DNA of 64,000 bases from Zhongshania aliphaticivorans (GTDB lineage Bacteria; Pseudomonadota; Gammaproteobacteria; Pseudomonadales; Spongiibacteraceae): contig NZ_CP014544.1 of NCBI RefSeq assembly GCF_001586255.1, positions 4,000,501-4,064,500 on the forward strand, read 5' to 3'. The position numbers were made by a program, and so were the translations under genes. This document shows positions 28,550 through 37,345 of this stretch, piece after piece; position 1 is the first letter of the stretch; every line of letters begins with the position of its first letter. The notes beneath the pieces are model-generated. The model did not search any database, was not told the DNA's origin, and worked only from the letters and a program-made list of their open reading frames with translations.

Positions 28550-28915
28550 CTATTTTTTATCGCTGTCCATCTTTGCCTTGAGATCAGCAAAGGGGTTGAA
28601 TGTGGCCGCTTTTGACTTTTTCTCCGTGGTACTGCCATAGCGGACTAAGTTTTCGTATTTGGTATGCTCCTCGTCATGGCAATAAATACATAACAGTTCC
28701 CAATTACTACCATCAGGCGGGTTATTATCATGATCGTGGTCGACGTGATGGACCGTTAACTCAGATAAATTCCTACGCTCAAAATCACGCGCGCACCGCC
28801 CGCAAACCCAGGGGTACAGCTTTAAGGCTTTTTCTCGATAACCGCTGGCGCGCTTAGTATTGTACTCGCGCTGTTCTGCTAAAACTTGATCCAGTGTCTT
28901 CTTTTGACCGCTCAT
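28550..28915 (-). CDS. YajD-like HNH nuclease
   Basis: 121 residues; a single HNH zinc-finger nuclease domain with CGRC and CIYC cysteine pairs and the catalytic VHHVDHDHDNNP segment, then the closing DEEH histidine. The layout equals E. coli YajD, a small stand-alone HNH protein of unclear function. The C-terminus (about 95-121) is lysine-rich and variable. It is not associated with a restriction or CRISPR system here. Confidence 0.9.
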   Translation of the reverse strand: MSGQKKTLDQVLAEQREYNTKRASGYREKALKLYPWVCGRCARDFERRNLSELTVHHVDHDHDNNPPDGSNWELLCIYCHDEEHTKYENLVRYGSTTEKKSKAATFNPFADLKAKMDSDKK

Positions 28916-29004
28916 TAACTTGCCTATAAATGGAAATATTTAAATTATTGATATATGAGCTTAGCTCTTCTTAGCACAGCCCAGAAAATGAATTCCAGTG
29001 CGAC

Positions 29005-29316
29005 CTAGAAGCCATCACCGTCCTGCCACGGTAACTGGCGAAGCTCCTGAAGACTACCATCGGCTAGCAATAGCCATAGATCAAGAATCTTGGTCACGGG
29101 AATTTCGGCCATATGCCAAGGACCTTCGCCGGTAACGGCGTTTTCAAGACAAACTAGCCCGGAGTGAAACGCCGAGATACTCCACTGGCCATCATGTATC
29201 AGCGAAACACAGGCTTCTGCGTCATCTGCGCTGAGCGACCCAAGAAGACTCCGCCTCTGCTTTACTGATGGGTTCCACACTGTATCGCCGTTTTGGTCTA
29301 GCGCCGAATTGCTCAT
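29005..29316 (-). CDS. Hypothetical 103-residue protein
   Basis: I do not recognise a family. The sequence is soluble, acidic at both ends, with a W-containing core (SISAFHSGLVCLENAV, GPWHMAEIPVTKILDLWLLL). No signal peptide or membrane helix. A modest AAGGAATT precedes the ATG. It lies 149 bp downstream of the iron-permease operon and could be its unlinked tail gene, but spacing argues for independent expression. Confidence 0.55.
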   Translation of the reverse strand: MSNSALDQNGDTVWNPSVKQRRSLLGSLSADDAEACVSLIHDGQWSISAFHSGLVCLENAVTGEGPWHMAEIPVTKILDLWLLLADGSLQELRQLPWQDGDGF

Positions 29317-29465
29317 AGTATTTAATAATTCCTTACTTATTCAAGAGAGGACACCAATACTGCGCGCCGGCTTATAAAATTTAACTGATCAAAAATCCAC
29401 CTTGATATAGAAAGTAGCCACACCGTTATTCAATACAGGAATTGCGCTAGATTGTCGACCAGCAG

Positions 29466-30182
29466 CTAGTAAAACTCATAATCAAGCTTTAAGCGAAGGG
29501 TGTAATCAGCACTGCTTTCATTTAAACCAAGGACACTGCCCAATTCCCAACGAATGCTGTTGGTGCTGCTTAAGCGAGTCATCCCCACCAGCGCGGGGCC
29601 AATACCGTGATAATCTTCGGCGGCATAAAATTCTAGCGCGGGTTCCAGATAGGGTTTATAGCGGTAGCGGGCCTGTGCCGAAAAGCTGGTTTCAAACTCG
29701 TCGCCGTTAACCTCGCTGTCTTCGTAAAGTAATCCAGCATTGGCGGTGAAGATATAGCTGTGCCACTCCCGCAGCGCGATGATTTTGGTCGCCAGTTCTT
29801 CCACATCACTGTCGCGGCTATTTTCGTACTCCAGCAGTACACCCCAATCTATTGCGTATTCGCCCTGCTCGGTGAGTTGCCAGCGAGCTTCGAGTTCATA
29901 ACCACTGAAGCTTGCAGCATCGTCATCGCCGCGACCGATGACATAGGCCTCGAGGGCGAGGGTTTCGCTAACTGCCGCGCCAAAACCGAGACGCTGAATA
30001 ACAATGCCATTTGGCGCTTGAACGCCTCCCTGCGCTCGGCTGACCCGGTATTCCAATTCTTTTTCAAGGACATTAACGTAAGGCGCGTAAATTTTGTCTA
30101 CAGCCAAACCGTCGGCAAACACCGCGCCAGTCAATGAACTCAATACCAACAGGCCTAATTCAAGCTTGCGCGAGCCTAGCAT
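29466..30182 (-). CDS. Outer-membrane beta-barrel protein of the HDO/FTR1 operon
   Basis: 238 residues with a signal peptide (LGLLVLSSLTGAVFA) and a mature part of alternating amphipathic strands (ALEAYVIGRGDDD, YELEARWQL, YIFTANAGLLYED, YRYKPYLEPALEFY) ending in an aromatic residue (DYEFY), as outer-membrane barrels do. The mature start DKIYAPYVNVLEKELEYR is a distinctive motif. It overlaps the FTR1 gene by one base and ends the nine-gene operon. Plausibly an iron or ligand entry porin for the permease; function unknown. Confidence 0.7.
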   Translation of the reverse strand: MLGSRKLELGLLVLSSLTGAVFADGLAVDKIYAPYVNVLEKELEYRVSRAQGGVQAPNGIVIQRLGFGAAVSETLALEAYVIGRGDDDAASFSGYELEARWQLTEQGEYAIDWGVLLEYENSRDSDVEELATKIIALREWHSYIFTANAGLLYEDSEVNGDEFETSFSAQARYRYKPYLEPALEFYAAEDYHGIGPALVGMTRLSSTNSIRWELGSVLGLNESSADYTLRLKLDYEFY

Positions 30183-30988
30183 TATTGCTCATCCGGCTTA
30201 GTTGGCGATGCCGCATTTATACCCGCGCGATAACGCAATGTTAAGGTGGCAAGCATGACCGCAATCGCAAATACATAAATCGCAACTTGCGCTGGTGCGG
30301 GAGTGGCTTCATAGCCCACCATGGCGTAAAGCAATTGCCCCGGCAGGCCGTCTTCGGGTAAAAACCCGCTGCTATCCCAAGCTTGACCGTCGGGTAGGTA
30401 ATCCGCCTGAATCAGCATTTTACAGCCTTGTAAAATCATGCCGCCCGCCACTAGGGTAAGTAACATACTGCCAAAAAATACGGCGCGACGCGGACTAAAA
30501 CTCAGCAGCCAATAATAAAATAAGGCGCAAAAACTAAAGCCGATACCCAAGCCAATTACCGCGCCGCTATATAAACCTAAGCGCGATTCTTGATTACCTT
30601 GAAAGGCTGATAAATAAATATAAATCTCTGAACCTTCGCGGATCACTGCCAAGGCAATAGCGACGGCCATCGCCACGAATAAAATACTATTTAGTGACTG
30701 ACGACGATTAAGGTAAAACACTAATTGTTGACAGCTATACAGTAAGCAGAGATAAATCAATAATTGAATCCCCGCATCACTCAGCTCTTGGCCCACGCGA
30801 CCCATGGCCGATGAAATACTGCCCATCTGCTGACCATAACCTACGGACCCAAGCAAGCCTACTAATACCCCCCATTTAAACCAGGCCTGGCTCACGCCCA
30901 ATTGTCGGCACATAGACAATAGAATACTTATCAGCAGTGCCGCTTCAAGTACTTCACGAATGATAATGACGACGCTAGTCAGCAGCAT
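30182..30988 (-). CDS. FTR1/EfeU-family iron permease
   Basis: Polytopic inner-membrane protein, 268 residues with about seven hydrophobic helices. Two RExxE iron-ligand motifs characteristic of FTR1/EfeU are present: REVLE at residues 11-15 and REGSE near 117-121. In fungi FTR1 works with a multicopper ferroxidase; in bacteria EfeU works with EfeO and EfeB. Here the partner is instead the cupredoxin-like protein encoded 22 bp upstream, and no EfeB-type peroxidase is seen. Probably supplies iron to the operon's diiron oxidase or to the cell (inference). Confidence 0.92.
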   Translation of the reverse strand: MLLTSVVIIIREVLEAALLISILLSMCRQLGVSQAWFKWGVLVGLLGSVGYGQQMGSISSAMGRVGQELSDAGIQLLIYLCLLYSCQQLVFYLNRRQSLNSILFVAMAVAIALAVIREGSEIYIYLSAFQGNQESRLGLYSGAVIGLGIGFSFCALFYYWLLSFSPRRAVFFGSMLLTLVAGGMILQGCKMLIQADYLPDGQAWDSSGFLPEDGLPGQLLYAMVGYEATPAPAQVAIYVFAIAVMLATLTLRYRAGINAASPTKPDEQ

Positions 30989-31010
30989 TTTACCTTACTC
31001 GATTTAATTC

Positions 31011-31355
31011 TCATTCAGCAATTATCTTGCCTTGAGCACTCTTGGGATTAAACTCGCCGAAAAATGGATACTCTCCCGCCGGTAGCGGGCCAATAAATAG
31101 TAAGGCCTTCTGGCCGCCCAAAATTACTTTTTCGCGATTCAACTCGTAACTTTCAAATTCTTCCGGCGTGCTATCGCGGTTGTATACCCAAAGTTTTATT
31201 TTGGTATTGGCGGGCACCCGCAATTCTGAGGGCGTAAATAAATGTTCGCGTATTTCCAGGTTGAAGCTGGGCTTTTCTGCCCAAACTGAGGTCGCGGCTA
31301 ACAACAATAGCGCAGCGCCGATTGAATGGCTCAAGGTCGACATTAATTTGCTCAT
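31011..31355 (-). CDS. Periplasmic cupredoxin-fold protein (EfeO-like)
   Basis: 114 residues: signal peptide ending SVWAEK, then one cupredoxin-like domain (FTPSELRVPANTKIKLWVYN, YPFFGEFNPKSAQGKIIAE). The type 1 copper cysteine expected in the last loop is absent, since that loop reads EFNP, so it resembles the EfeO/P19-associated cupredoxins that bind iron or serve structurally. Start overlaps the kinase stop by 4 nt and FTR1 follows 22 bp on; a pair of periplasmic iron-binding protein and permease is the simplest reading. Confidence 0.82.
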   Translation of the reverse strand: MSKLMSTLSHSIGAALLLLAATSVWAEKPSFNLEIREHLFTPSELRVPANTKIKLWVYNRDSTPEEFESYELNREKVILGGQKALLFIGPLPAGEYPFFGEFNPKSAQGKIIAE

Positions 31356-32737
31356 ACCTGCTCGCCCTCATCGCTACGACCGAGCGCTTTTTTTGATTTA
31401 GCGCTAGGCGGTAATGCCTTATCACTGCGCAACGGTGCGGGGAATACGATCGATACCGCCAAGCCCCTGCCCTCTAAACCTGTTGCCATGACGATGTTAG
31501 CCCCGTGTAATTCTGCAATATGCTCAACGATCGATAAGCCTAAACCACAGCCGCTCACTCCCGAGCTGTGGCGGTCTCCCCCCAGCCGATAAAAACGTTC
31601 GAACACCCGACTCTGCGCCTCAGCCGATATCCCCGGTCCGTTGTCTGCAACGGTTAGCCAAACCTCGCTGCTCTTGACCTCGGTGCGCAACTCAATGCGT
31701 CCGCCCTGCTGGGTATATTTACTGGCATTATTGACCAAGTTTTGCAGTAAAATCCCGAGTGCAAAGCGGTCGCCATCCACTGTTACCGCATCGCCCGCTA
31801 ACTCGATGGTTTGCTGTTTAGCAGCGCAATCGGCGTAGCGCTCCGCAATCGCATCGCGAGCTAAGCCTGGCAATGAGATTTTTTCAAATTTTGCTGGGTA
31901 GTGATCTGGTGTAGTGCGGTGTAGCAATAGCATTTGCTCTACTAAATGTGCAAGGCGGTCTACGTCTTTAGTCAAGCTGCGCAGAGAATCGCTGCCGTTG
32001 GGCAGCTCATCGCGCACATTGTGAAGGTGCATTTTAATTGCACTGATGGGTGTCCGTAATTCATGTGCGGCATCAGCAGAGAAGCGGCGTTCTCGTTCAA
32101 ACGAGGCGCTCAAGCGACTTAGCATAGAGTTTACCGATTGAATAACCGGCAACAGTTCTACCGGTGCACCATCGACTCGAATGGCGCCAAAATCGTCGGT
32201 CGGTTTTCGGCGCAGAATGCCCGCCAGTACGCCAAGGCTACTTAAGCCGCGACCAATGATTAACCAAATTAATATTCCCGCCACGGGTAATACCAGAACC
32301 ACTGGTACAATAGATTCTAATATCACACTCTCGGCTAAGCGATAGCGTTGATCTACGCGCTCAGCGACCACCACTCGTCGCCCCGTATTCGGGTTTAAAT
32401 AGCTTAGCGTGCGCCACCGGTAATCATTAAAATTATGCTCACCAAAACCCGGTACTTCGCTAATAATTTGCGCGGGCGCGTGGACAGAACGCCACAGTAA
32501 TTTGCCTTCGCCTGAAAAAATTTGAAAGACCATTTGCTCATCATCTGCCGACGGTGGCGATTCCTCATTCGGCAATGGCATAGCCGCAAATTGCGCGGCC
32601 ATTTCGCTTAGCTTTTGATCAAATAGGCTTTCGGCCTCGAGCATACTTGAGCGATAACCGTGCAGCGCGGCAATAAAATTAACCAGCATAAGTGCCGACA
32701 ACACACTAATGATCAAAAAACGGCGCAGCGAGGTCAT
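31352..32737 (-). CDS. Membrane sensor histidine kinase (QseC/PmrB class)
   Basis: 461 residues. Two membrane helices flank an acidic periplasmic region (about 30-150) with NEESPPSADDEQ; then HAMP-like linker, dimerisation H-box ADAAHELRTPISAIK, N-box LVNNASKYT, and G-boxes VADNGPGIS and GCGLGLSIVEH. Overlaps its response regulator by 4 nt. The acidic periplasmic loop may sense metal, as PmrB senses Fe3+ with acidic motifs, but the signal here is unknown. It sits inside the HDO/FTR1 operon and presumably controls it. Confidence 0.93.
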   Translation of the reverse strand: MTSLRRFLIISVLSALMLVNFIAALHGYRSSMLEAESLFDQKLSEMAAQFAAMPLPNEESPPSADDEQMVFQIFSGEGKLLWRSVHAPAQIISEVPGFGEHNFNDYRWRTLSYLNPNTGRRVVVAERVDQRYRLAESVILESIVPVVLVLPVAGILIWLIIGRGLSSLGVLAGILRRKPTDDFGAIRVDGAPVELLPVIQSVNSMLSRLSASFERERRFSADAAHELRTPISAIKMHLHNVRDELPNGSDSLRSLTKDVDRLAHLVEQMLLLHRTTPDHYPAKFEKISLPGLARDAIAERYADCAAKQQTIELAGDAVTVDGDRFALGILLQNLVNNASKYTQQGGRIELRTEVKSSEVWLTVADNGPGISAEAQSRVFERFYRLGGDRHSSGVSGCGLGLSIVEHIAELHGANIVMATGLEGRGLAVSIVFPAPLRSDKALPPSAKSKKALGRSDEGEQV

Positions 32738-33396
32738 TCACTGTCACCGAGAATGAAGCCAACCCCACGAATGGTCTTGATAACCGAGTGACCTAATTTT
32801 TTGCGGAGGTTATGCACATGTACATCCACAGTATTACTGTTGACTTCATCGCCCCAACTATAAAGTTTTTCCTCTAATTGCTCACGACTAAATACCTGAC
32901 CAGGGCGGTCAGCCAAGGCCCGTAAAATGGCAAATTCGCGGCGAGAGACCTTTTGCACTTCACCATTCAATTGCACTTCATGGCTGGCGATATTAAGGCT
33001 GACATTGCCAATATGAATTTCTGCTTCGCGCAGTGGCCCACTGCGCCGCGACAGCACGCGAATGCGAGCCAATAGTTCTTCGAAAGCAAATGGCTTTGTA
33101 AGATAGTCATCGGCGCCGGCATCCAGTCCAGCAATTTTATCGCTAAGACCGTCCCGGGCGGTGAGGATAAGAACAGGTATACCGGCTTGAATTTTGCGCA
33201 ACGCCTGCAACAGACTAAGACCGTCGATATCTGGCAAGCCCAAATCCAATATTACTAAATCTAACTGGCCTGCTTCATAAAAACGCAGAGCATTGGCGCC
33301 AGTCGCCGCGTGGTCAACGGCATACCCCGCCCGCCGCAGCGCGGTCAACATACCTTGGGCTAAACTTTCATCGTCTTCGATAAGCAGTAAACGCAT
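32734..33396 (-). CDS. OmpR-family response regulator (QseB/PmrA class)
   Basis: 220 residues: receiver domain with acidic pocket IEDDE, phospho-acceptor aspartate in LVILDLGLPDIDG (D51 region) and TKPFAFEEL; C-terminal winged helix with SRREFAILRALAD, NTVDVHVHNLRKKLG and RGVGFIL. Embedded after the SDR gene and overlapping the kinase gene. A direct repeat of the CTTAA-N6 type typical of PmrA/QseB-like regulators lies upstream of the first operon gene (37346-37362), which suggests autoregulation of the whole unit. Confidence 0.94.
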   Translation of the reverse strand: MRLLLIEDDESLAQGMLTALRRAGYAVDHAATGANALRFYEAGQLDLVILDLGLPDIDGLSLLQALRKIQAGIPVLILTARDGLSDKIAGLDAGADDYLTKPFAFEELLARIRVLSRRSGPLREAEIHIGNVSLNIASHEVQLNGEVQKVSRREFAILRALADRPGQVFSREQLEEKLYSWGDEVNSNTVDVHVHNLRKKLGHSVIKTIRGVGFILGDSE

Positions 33397-33459
33397 TATT
33401 GAAACTCACTTTTTAATAAGCGTAGCGCATTCGGTGTTGGCATACTAACACGTACTGCT

Positions 33460-34269
33460 TTAGCGCAAGGGAGCATCGCCTTGCTGCTTGGCATAGCGTT
33501 TTATTATCGGTAGCTGTTTTTTCAGTGCCTTTGCGACTAGGCAGGGAAACAAGCCGTTTAAGCGCACAAAAAACTTCTCTGGCCAACCCAGGTAACGGTT
33601 ACAGCTGTGCCGCTCAGTTAGTAGTCGCATAGCGGCTAACGCAACCACTGCAGGCTCGTCCTCGCGATTACCCAGCTCTGCGTTCATTGCGACCACAGCC
33701 GCGCTATTCATTTTAGTTCGCACTGCGCGTGGGGCAAGGTAATGCACTGCTATTTCTTGGTCTGCCAATTCTCGTTGTAAAGCCTCGGTAAAACCGCGCA
33801 AACCAAACTTGCTGGCACAGTAGGTGCTAAAACCGGCATAGCCGATACTGCCAAAGCTTGAACCAACATTAATAATACAGGCGTTCGCACTTGCGCTGAG
33901 CAGGGGTAAGAGGCCGCGGCACAAGCGCATGGGCGCCAGTAAATTTAATCCCAGCATCTGCGCTAGATCATCATCTTGCACCTCAGGGAGCAAAGCAAAA
34001 CCAGCAACACCGGCATTGTTAATGAGGACATCCACGCCTCCGATGTCGGCCAATTCAGTTGCGAGGCTAGTAATAGCCGCGGCGCTATTTAAATTGGCTA
34101 GCATAATTTGATGGCGTTCAGGCTGAGCCAAGCGATTTCGTAGCACGGCCAGCTCGTCACTATTTCTTCCGACTAATACCAAACGATGTCCCGCTTGCGC
34201 AAAGGCTAACGCCATGGCGCTACCGATTCCACCGGTAGCGCCCGTTATTACAATTTTAAGCACAGTCAT
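33460..34269 (-). CDS. Short-chain dehydrogenase/reductase of the HDO operon
   Basis: Classical SDR, 269 residues: cofactor motif TGATGGIGSAMA at the N-terminus, NNAGVAG, catalytic serine region NVGSSFGSIG and YCASK (YxxxK). Sits between the HDO gene (40 bp upstream) and the response regulator (63 bp downstream). Expected to oxidise or reduce an alcohol/carbonyl of the pathway intermediate; substrate unknown. The C-terminus is extended and basic (LKKQLPIIKRYAKQ), possibly membrane-associated. Confidence 0.9.
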   Translation of the reverse strand: MTVLKIVITGATGGIGSAMALAFAQAGHRLVLVGRNSDELAVLRNRLAQPERHQIMLANLNSAAAITSLATELADIGGVDVLINNAGVAGFALLPEVQDDDLAQMLGLNLLAPMRLCRGLLPLLSASANACIINVGSSFGSIGYAGFSTYCASKFGLRGFTEALQRELADQEIAVHYLAPRAVRTKMNSAAVVAMNAELGNREDEPAVVALAAMRLLTERHSCNRYLGWPEKFFVRLNGLFPCLVAKALKKQLPIIKRYAKQQGDAPLR

Positions 34270-34309
34270 GTTGTCGCCCTGTTAAGCCGCTTAGCTTTAT
34301 TGCCCAATC

Positions 34310-34981
34310 TTATGCGGCACTCGATAGCGTGGCGGTATCCCCCAGCTCACGAAAGATATCGCCATAGAGCTGGTAAAATACTTTTGCGCTGCGAATAATC
34401 TCAGCTTGGTCAGCGGTATTGTTGATACGGTTCATTAAGTCTTTAAAGAACTCGACATGGCTTACATCTAAGGCGCCGTGGGATTTCAAATAGCTAAAGG
34501 CCTTATTGGGCAAACTCAAACTCGTTTGAATAGCATCCGCCGCGCTGTCGGCAATGGCGATACTGGTGCCTTCCAATACCTGGACCATGCCAAAAAAGCC
34601 CACTGGATTCACTCGGTTAATTTTGTCGTAGGCATAGGCCACCATCACGTCGGTCGCCTGCCCCGCTAGGCTATGACGAACAAATTCACTGTCACCGCCG
34701 CAAGCGCGAATATCGCTAAGTATCCACTCCTGATGGCCAAGCTCTTCTGCTATGTATTCCGCCACTGCCTCTCGCAGCCACTCGTAATGATCCGGTAAAC
34801 GGCCGCCACAAGCCATCAACAAGGGTACGGTGTGTTTAACATGGTGAAAGGCCTGACTTAAAAAGCCAATGTAATCTTGCAAACTTAACTCACCCGCCAC
34901 GCCACGCTGCAGGAATGGGATGTGATACAGGGCCCCTCGGTCGGCTTGGGTCTCTTCTTGTAAACGATCATAAAAGGTCAT
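34310..34981 (-). CDS. Heme-oxygenase-like diiron oxidase (HDO), annotated TenA-like
   Basis: 223 residues with the all-helical TenA/heme-oxygenase-like fold. Candidate metal ligands follow the HDO pattern rather than TenA: E80-x2-H83 (EELGH), E137 (VLEGTS) and H168-x3-D172-x2-H175 (SHGALDVSH). The same H-x3-D-x2-H signature is found in CADD and UndA-type enzymes that use O2 at a diiron site. It overlaps the acyl-AMP ligase by 14 nt and precedes an SDR, so it probably oxidises, desaturates or cleaves an acyl-derived substrate. TenA thiaminase is unlikely because no thiamin genes are near. Chemistry is unknown. Confidence 0.82.
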   Translation of the reverse strand: MTFYDRLQEETQADRGALYHIPFLQRGVAGELSLQDYIGFLSQAFHHVKHTVPLLMACGGRLPDHYEWLREAVAEYIAEELGHQEWILSDIRACGGDSEFVRHSLAGQATDVMVAYAYDKINRVNPVGFFGMVQVLEGTSIAIADSAADAIQTSLSLPNKAFSYLKSHGALDVSHVEFFKDLMNRINNTADQAEIIRSAKVFYQLYGDIFRELGDTATLSSAA

Positions 34982-36578
34982 GCTGTTCTCCGTTGCTTCT
35001 GCGCTGCGTATCAGTATCTAATCGACGAATTGTTTGACCGGACGATCTAAAATGACGCTGCGATCCAGCTTGTGAATAAACAATGCTGGGGTAACAGTGC
35101 GCAAGCAATTCTGGGTAGGCAGTTAAAATGGCGTCTCTTTGTAAACGTCCATTCGCCGTGAGCAGACCGTCTGCAACCGTCAAACGTTTGGGCAAAGCCG
35201 CCCAACATTTGAGCTGAGCGTAATCAGGTAAACGCTGATTGCACTCGCGAATATATTGGCCAATATCGTCGTAGCTATAGCCTGGTGTGATGAAAATCAG
35301 GGCGCTGCAATAGGCTTCAGCATCACCAATCACCAGACATTGAGTCACACCGGCGTAAGCCATTAATTCGCTCTCTGGCCACTCCGGCGATATATTCCGG
35401 CCGTAGCTGCTCACCAATAGATTTTTGCTACGACCCTTGAGCCACAGAAAGCCATTATCATCTACTTCACCGAGATCTCCGGTAGCTAATGCTTGGGCGA
35501 ATGGATCCTCCTCGCCGTTAAGATAGCCGAGGTATACATTGCCCTTAACTATCACCTGGCCCTCGACAATCTCAACATCGCAGTGAGATAAAACTTTACC
35601 GGCTGATCCTGGCCGCTCGCCGCCAGGCGTGTTCAAACTCACAACTGAACCACACTCAGACAGGCCATATCCTTCATACACAGGAAAGCCCAGTTCCCGC
35701 GCCTGGGCAATTTGTTCCGGCGCGACTCGCGCACCGCCCACTGCCACGAACAATAAACTGGCAGGCGGCTGCCAATGGTCTCGTTCCACGAGGGCGATCA
35801 AGTCCTTAAGTATCTGGGGCAGTGACACAAAGCTGTCGGGCTGCCACCGACTTATGTTGTTCGCCAATTCGCTTACCTCAAGTCCAGAGCTGCCCGCCCA
35901 GCCCAAGCTCTGTAAGCCGGGTAATACAACTTCGGCGCCGCGTAGCAGCCCCGCGTACACACCAGCCACATTTTCTAATAAGGTGGCCAGAGGCAACACC
36001 GCCAAATGCCGTCGCAAGGTGCTTGTCGACAGCGCAGCGTTCAGCGCCGTGGCCGTAGCAAATAGATTTGGCGCAGACAAACATACGCCTTTTGGCGCCC
36101 CGGTCGATCCAGAGGTATAGGTGATTTTCGCAGTGCCACGAGGCATGCTGGTGTTGTGTGCTGCCACGGCAAGCGGCCACGCCGTAAGCTCTGGCAAACA
36201 ATTAAACGCGGTGGCCACCACCCCAGCACTGTCACACACAATCTGCAGTTGCGGATCACTACTAAGACGGTCACTGATTAGTGTATCCGCCGCACTGCTC
36301 GCCAAAACATTGGTCAACTGCGCTTGACTAAAAAAACCGGGAATGGGAATTAGCGCAATACCCGCTTGCAAGCAGGCAAGGTCGACAATAACCCATGCGG
36401 GACTATTATCAGCAATTAGCGCAGCACGACGAATTCCTTTTGCGCTCAGCTCCCCGGCAAGCGTATCTACCACTGCAATCAAGTCTTTATATACATAGTG
36501 ATCGCGCTCGCCCGACAAGGCCGGCCGCGCCCCCAAAGCGCTTGCAATACGGCGTAATTCGCTTATTAAATCAGTCAT
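34968..36578 (-). CDS. Acyl-AMP ligase / acyl-CoA synthetase family protein
   Basis: ANL-superfamily adenylating enzyme, 536 residues from the ATG at 36578 (ATGACTGA overlap with the preceding stop); a TTG at 36590 is the alternative. Motifs: P-loop ITYTSGSTGAPKGV, YEGYGLSECGSV, TGDLGEVDDNGFLWLKGRSKN. The usual catalytic C-terminal lysine is not obvious; the tail is unusual (GQTIRRLDTDTQRRS). It activates a carboxylic acid, probably the substrate passed to the HDO enzyme. Translationally coupled on both sides. Confidence 0.88.
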   Translation of the reverse strand: MTDLISELRRIASALGARPALSGERDHYVYKDLIAVVDTLAGELSAKGIRRAALIADNSPAWVIVDLACLQAGIALIPIPGFFSQAQLTNVLASSAADTLISDRLSSDPQLQIVCDSAGVVATAFNCLPELTAWPLAVAAHNTSMPRGTAKITYTSGSTGAPKGVCLSAPNLFATATALNAALSTSTLRRHLAVLPLATLLENVAGVYAGLLRGAEVVLPGLQSLGWAGSSGLEVSELANNISRWQPDSFVSLPQILKDLIALVERDHWQPPASLLFVAVGGARVAPEQIAQARELGFPVYEGYGLSECGSVVSLNTPGGERPGSAGKVLSHCDVEIVEGQVIVKGNVYLGYLNGEEDPFAQALATGDLGEVDDNGFLWLKGRSKNLLVSSYGRNISPEWPESELMAYAGVTQCLVIGDAEAYCSALIFITPGYSYDDIGQYIRECNQRLPDYAQLKCWAALPKRLTVADGLLTANGRLQRDAILTAYPELLAHCYPSIVYSQAGSQRHFRSSGQTIRRLDTDTQRRSNGEQHDLL

Positions 36579-37296
36579 ATAAAGCGCCAACGCTATCGCT
36601 GCTGCAGGCTTCTATTTGGTATTTGCAGCTGGCTAATAACATGCTCGACGTGGACTGGCGGGCAAAGCTGGTCAGCGCGTCAACGGCGTTCACCGCAACC
36701 AGAGAGGGCGAGCTATTATAGTAGGTTCCCCAGTCAACCAATTGCTCACCGAGCTTACTGCCGTCGGCCTTACCCAAAACATACTGCTTTACGCCGAGAC
36801 GAGCCAATAACTTCTGCACCTCTGGGGTTGCGGTAAATACCGCCCACTGCGCGCCCACCTGAACAATAAGCGCCGCAAGTGCAATGAACAGCATTTGACT
36901 ACTGCCACGCCATGTTGCAACAAGATTGCCGATTTCCACCAAGCTGCCTCGTGCAACGGAAATTTTAAGTAAGTCGCCCAAAATAAGCTCGGCAGGGGCC
37001 TCTAGGTACTGCTCTAAAAATAGTTGCGTATCATAAGCGGCGCGGCGCATACCAAGCACACCGCCGAAGCCATTGGCTGCACGTAGCACAAGTAAATAGG
37101 GCAGAAATTCTCGCAGCGTCGCGCCATAACTCGCCGCAAATTTTTTGGCGATATACGTCTCAATCTCGGCACGTTCCGGTGCATTGCGGCTAATAACACA
37201 CAGTCTCGGCGACGTATCGTGACTGGTATCTCGCCGCAAATTATTTGCCGTGGTGCTTAATCGGGCTTCTACCGAAGCGCTTTGCATTGAGTACAT
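36571..37296 (-). CDS. Thermostable-hemolysin family protein, first gene of HDO operon
   Basis: 241 residues from the ATG at 37296, preceded by GAGGG at 7 nt; the open frame back to 37419 crosses the promoter and is not used. The region RAEIETYIAKKFAASYGA, EFLPYLLVL and ILGDLLKISVARGSLVEIGNL matches the T_hemolysin (PF12261) family, whose members resemble acyltransferase-like proteins. Despite the name, haemolysis is not established for most members. Co-occurrence with an acyl ligase suggests an acyl-transfer role (inference). Its stop overlaps the ligase start. Confidence 0.83.
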   Translation of the reverse strand: MYSMQSASVEARLSTTANNLRRDTSHDTSPRLCVISRNAPERAEIETYIAKKFAASYGATLREFLPYLLVLRAANGFGGVLGMRRAAYDTQLFLEQYLEAPAELILGDLLKISVARGSLVEIGNLVATWRGSSQMLFIALAALIVQVGAQWAVFTATPEVQKLLARLGVKQYVLGKADGSKLGEQLVDWGTYYNSSPSLVAVNAVDALTSFARQSTSSMLLASCKYQIEACSSDSVGALYD

Positions 37297-37345
37297 CTTT
37301 TCGCCCTCACATCGCAATTTCATGCTGGTAGCGTAAAGATCAAAT

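Noticed and set aside
34310-34981. Calling the HDO protein UndA (1-alkene forming)
   Set aside because: Motif family matches but substrate and genomic context cannot show alkene formation.
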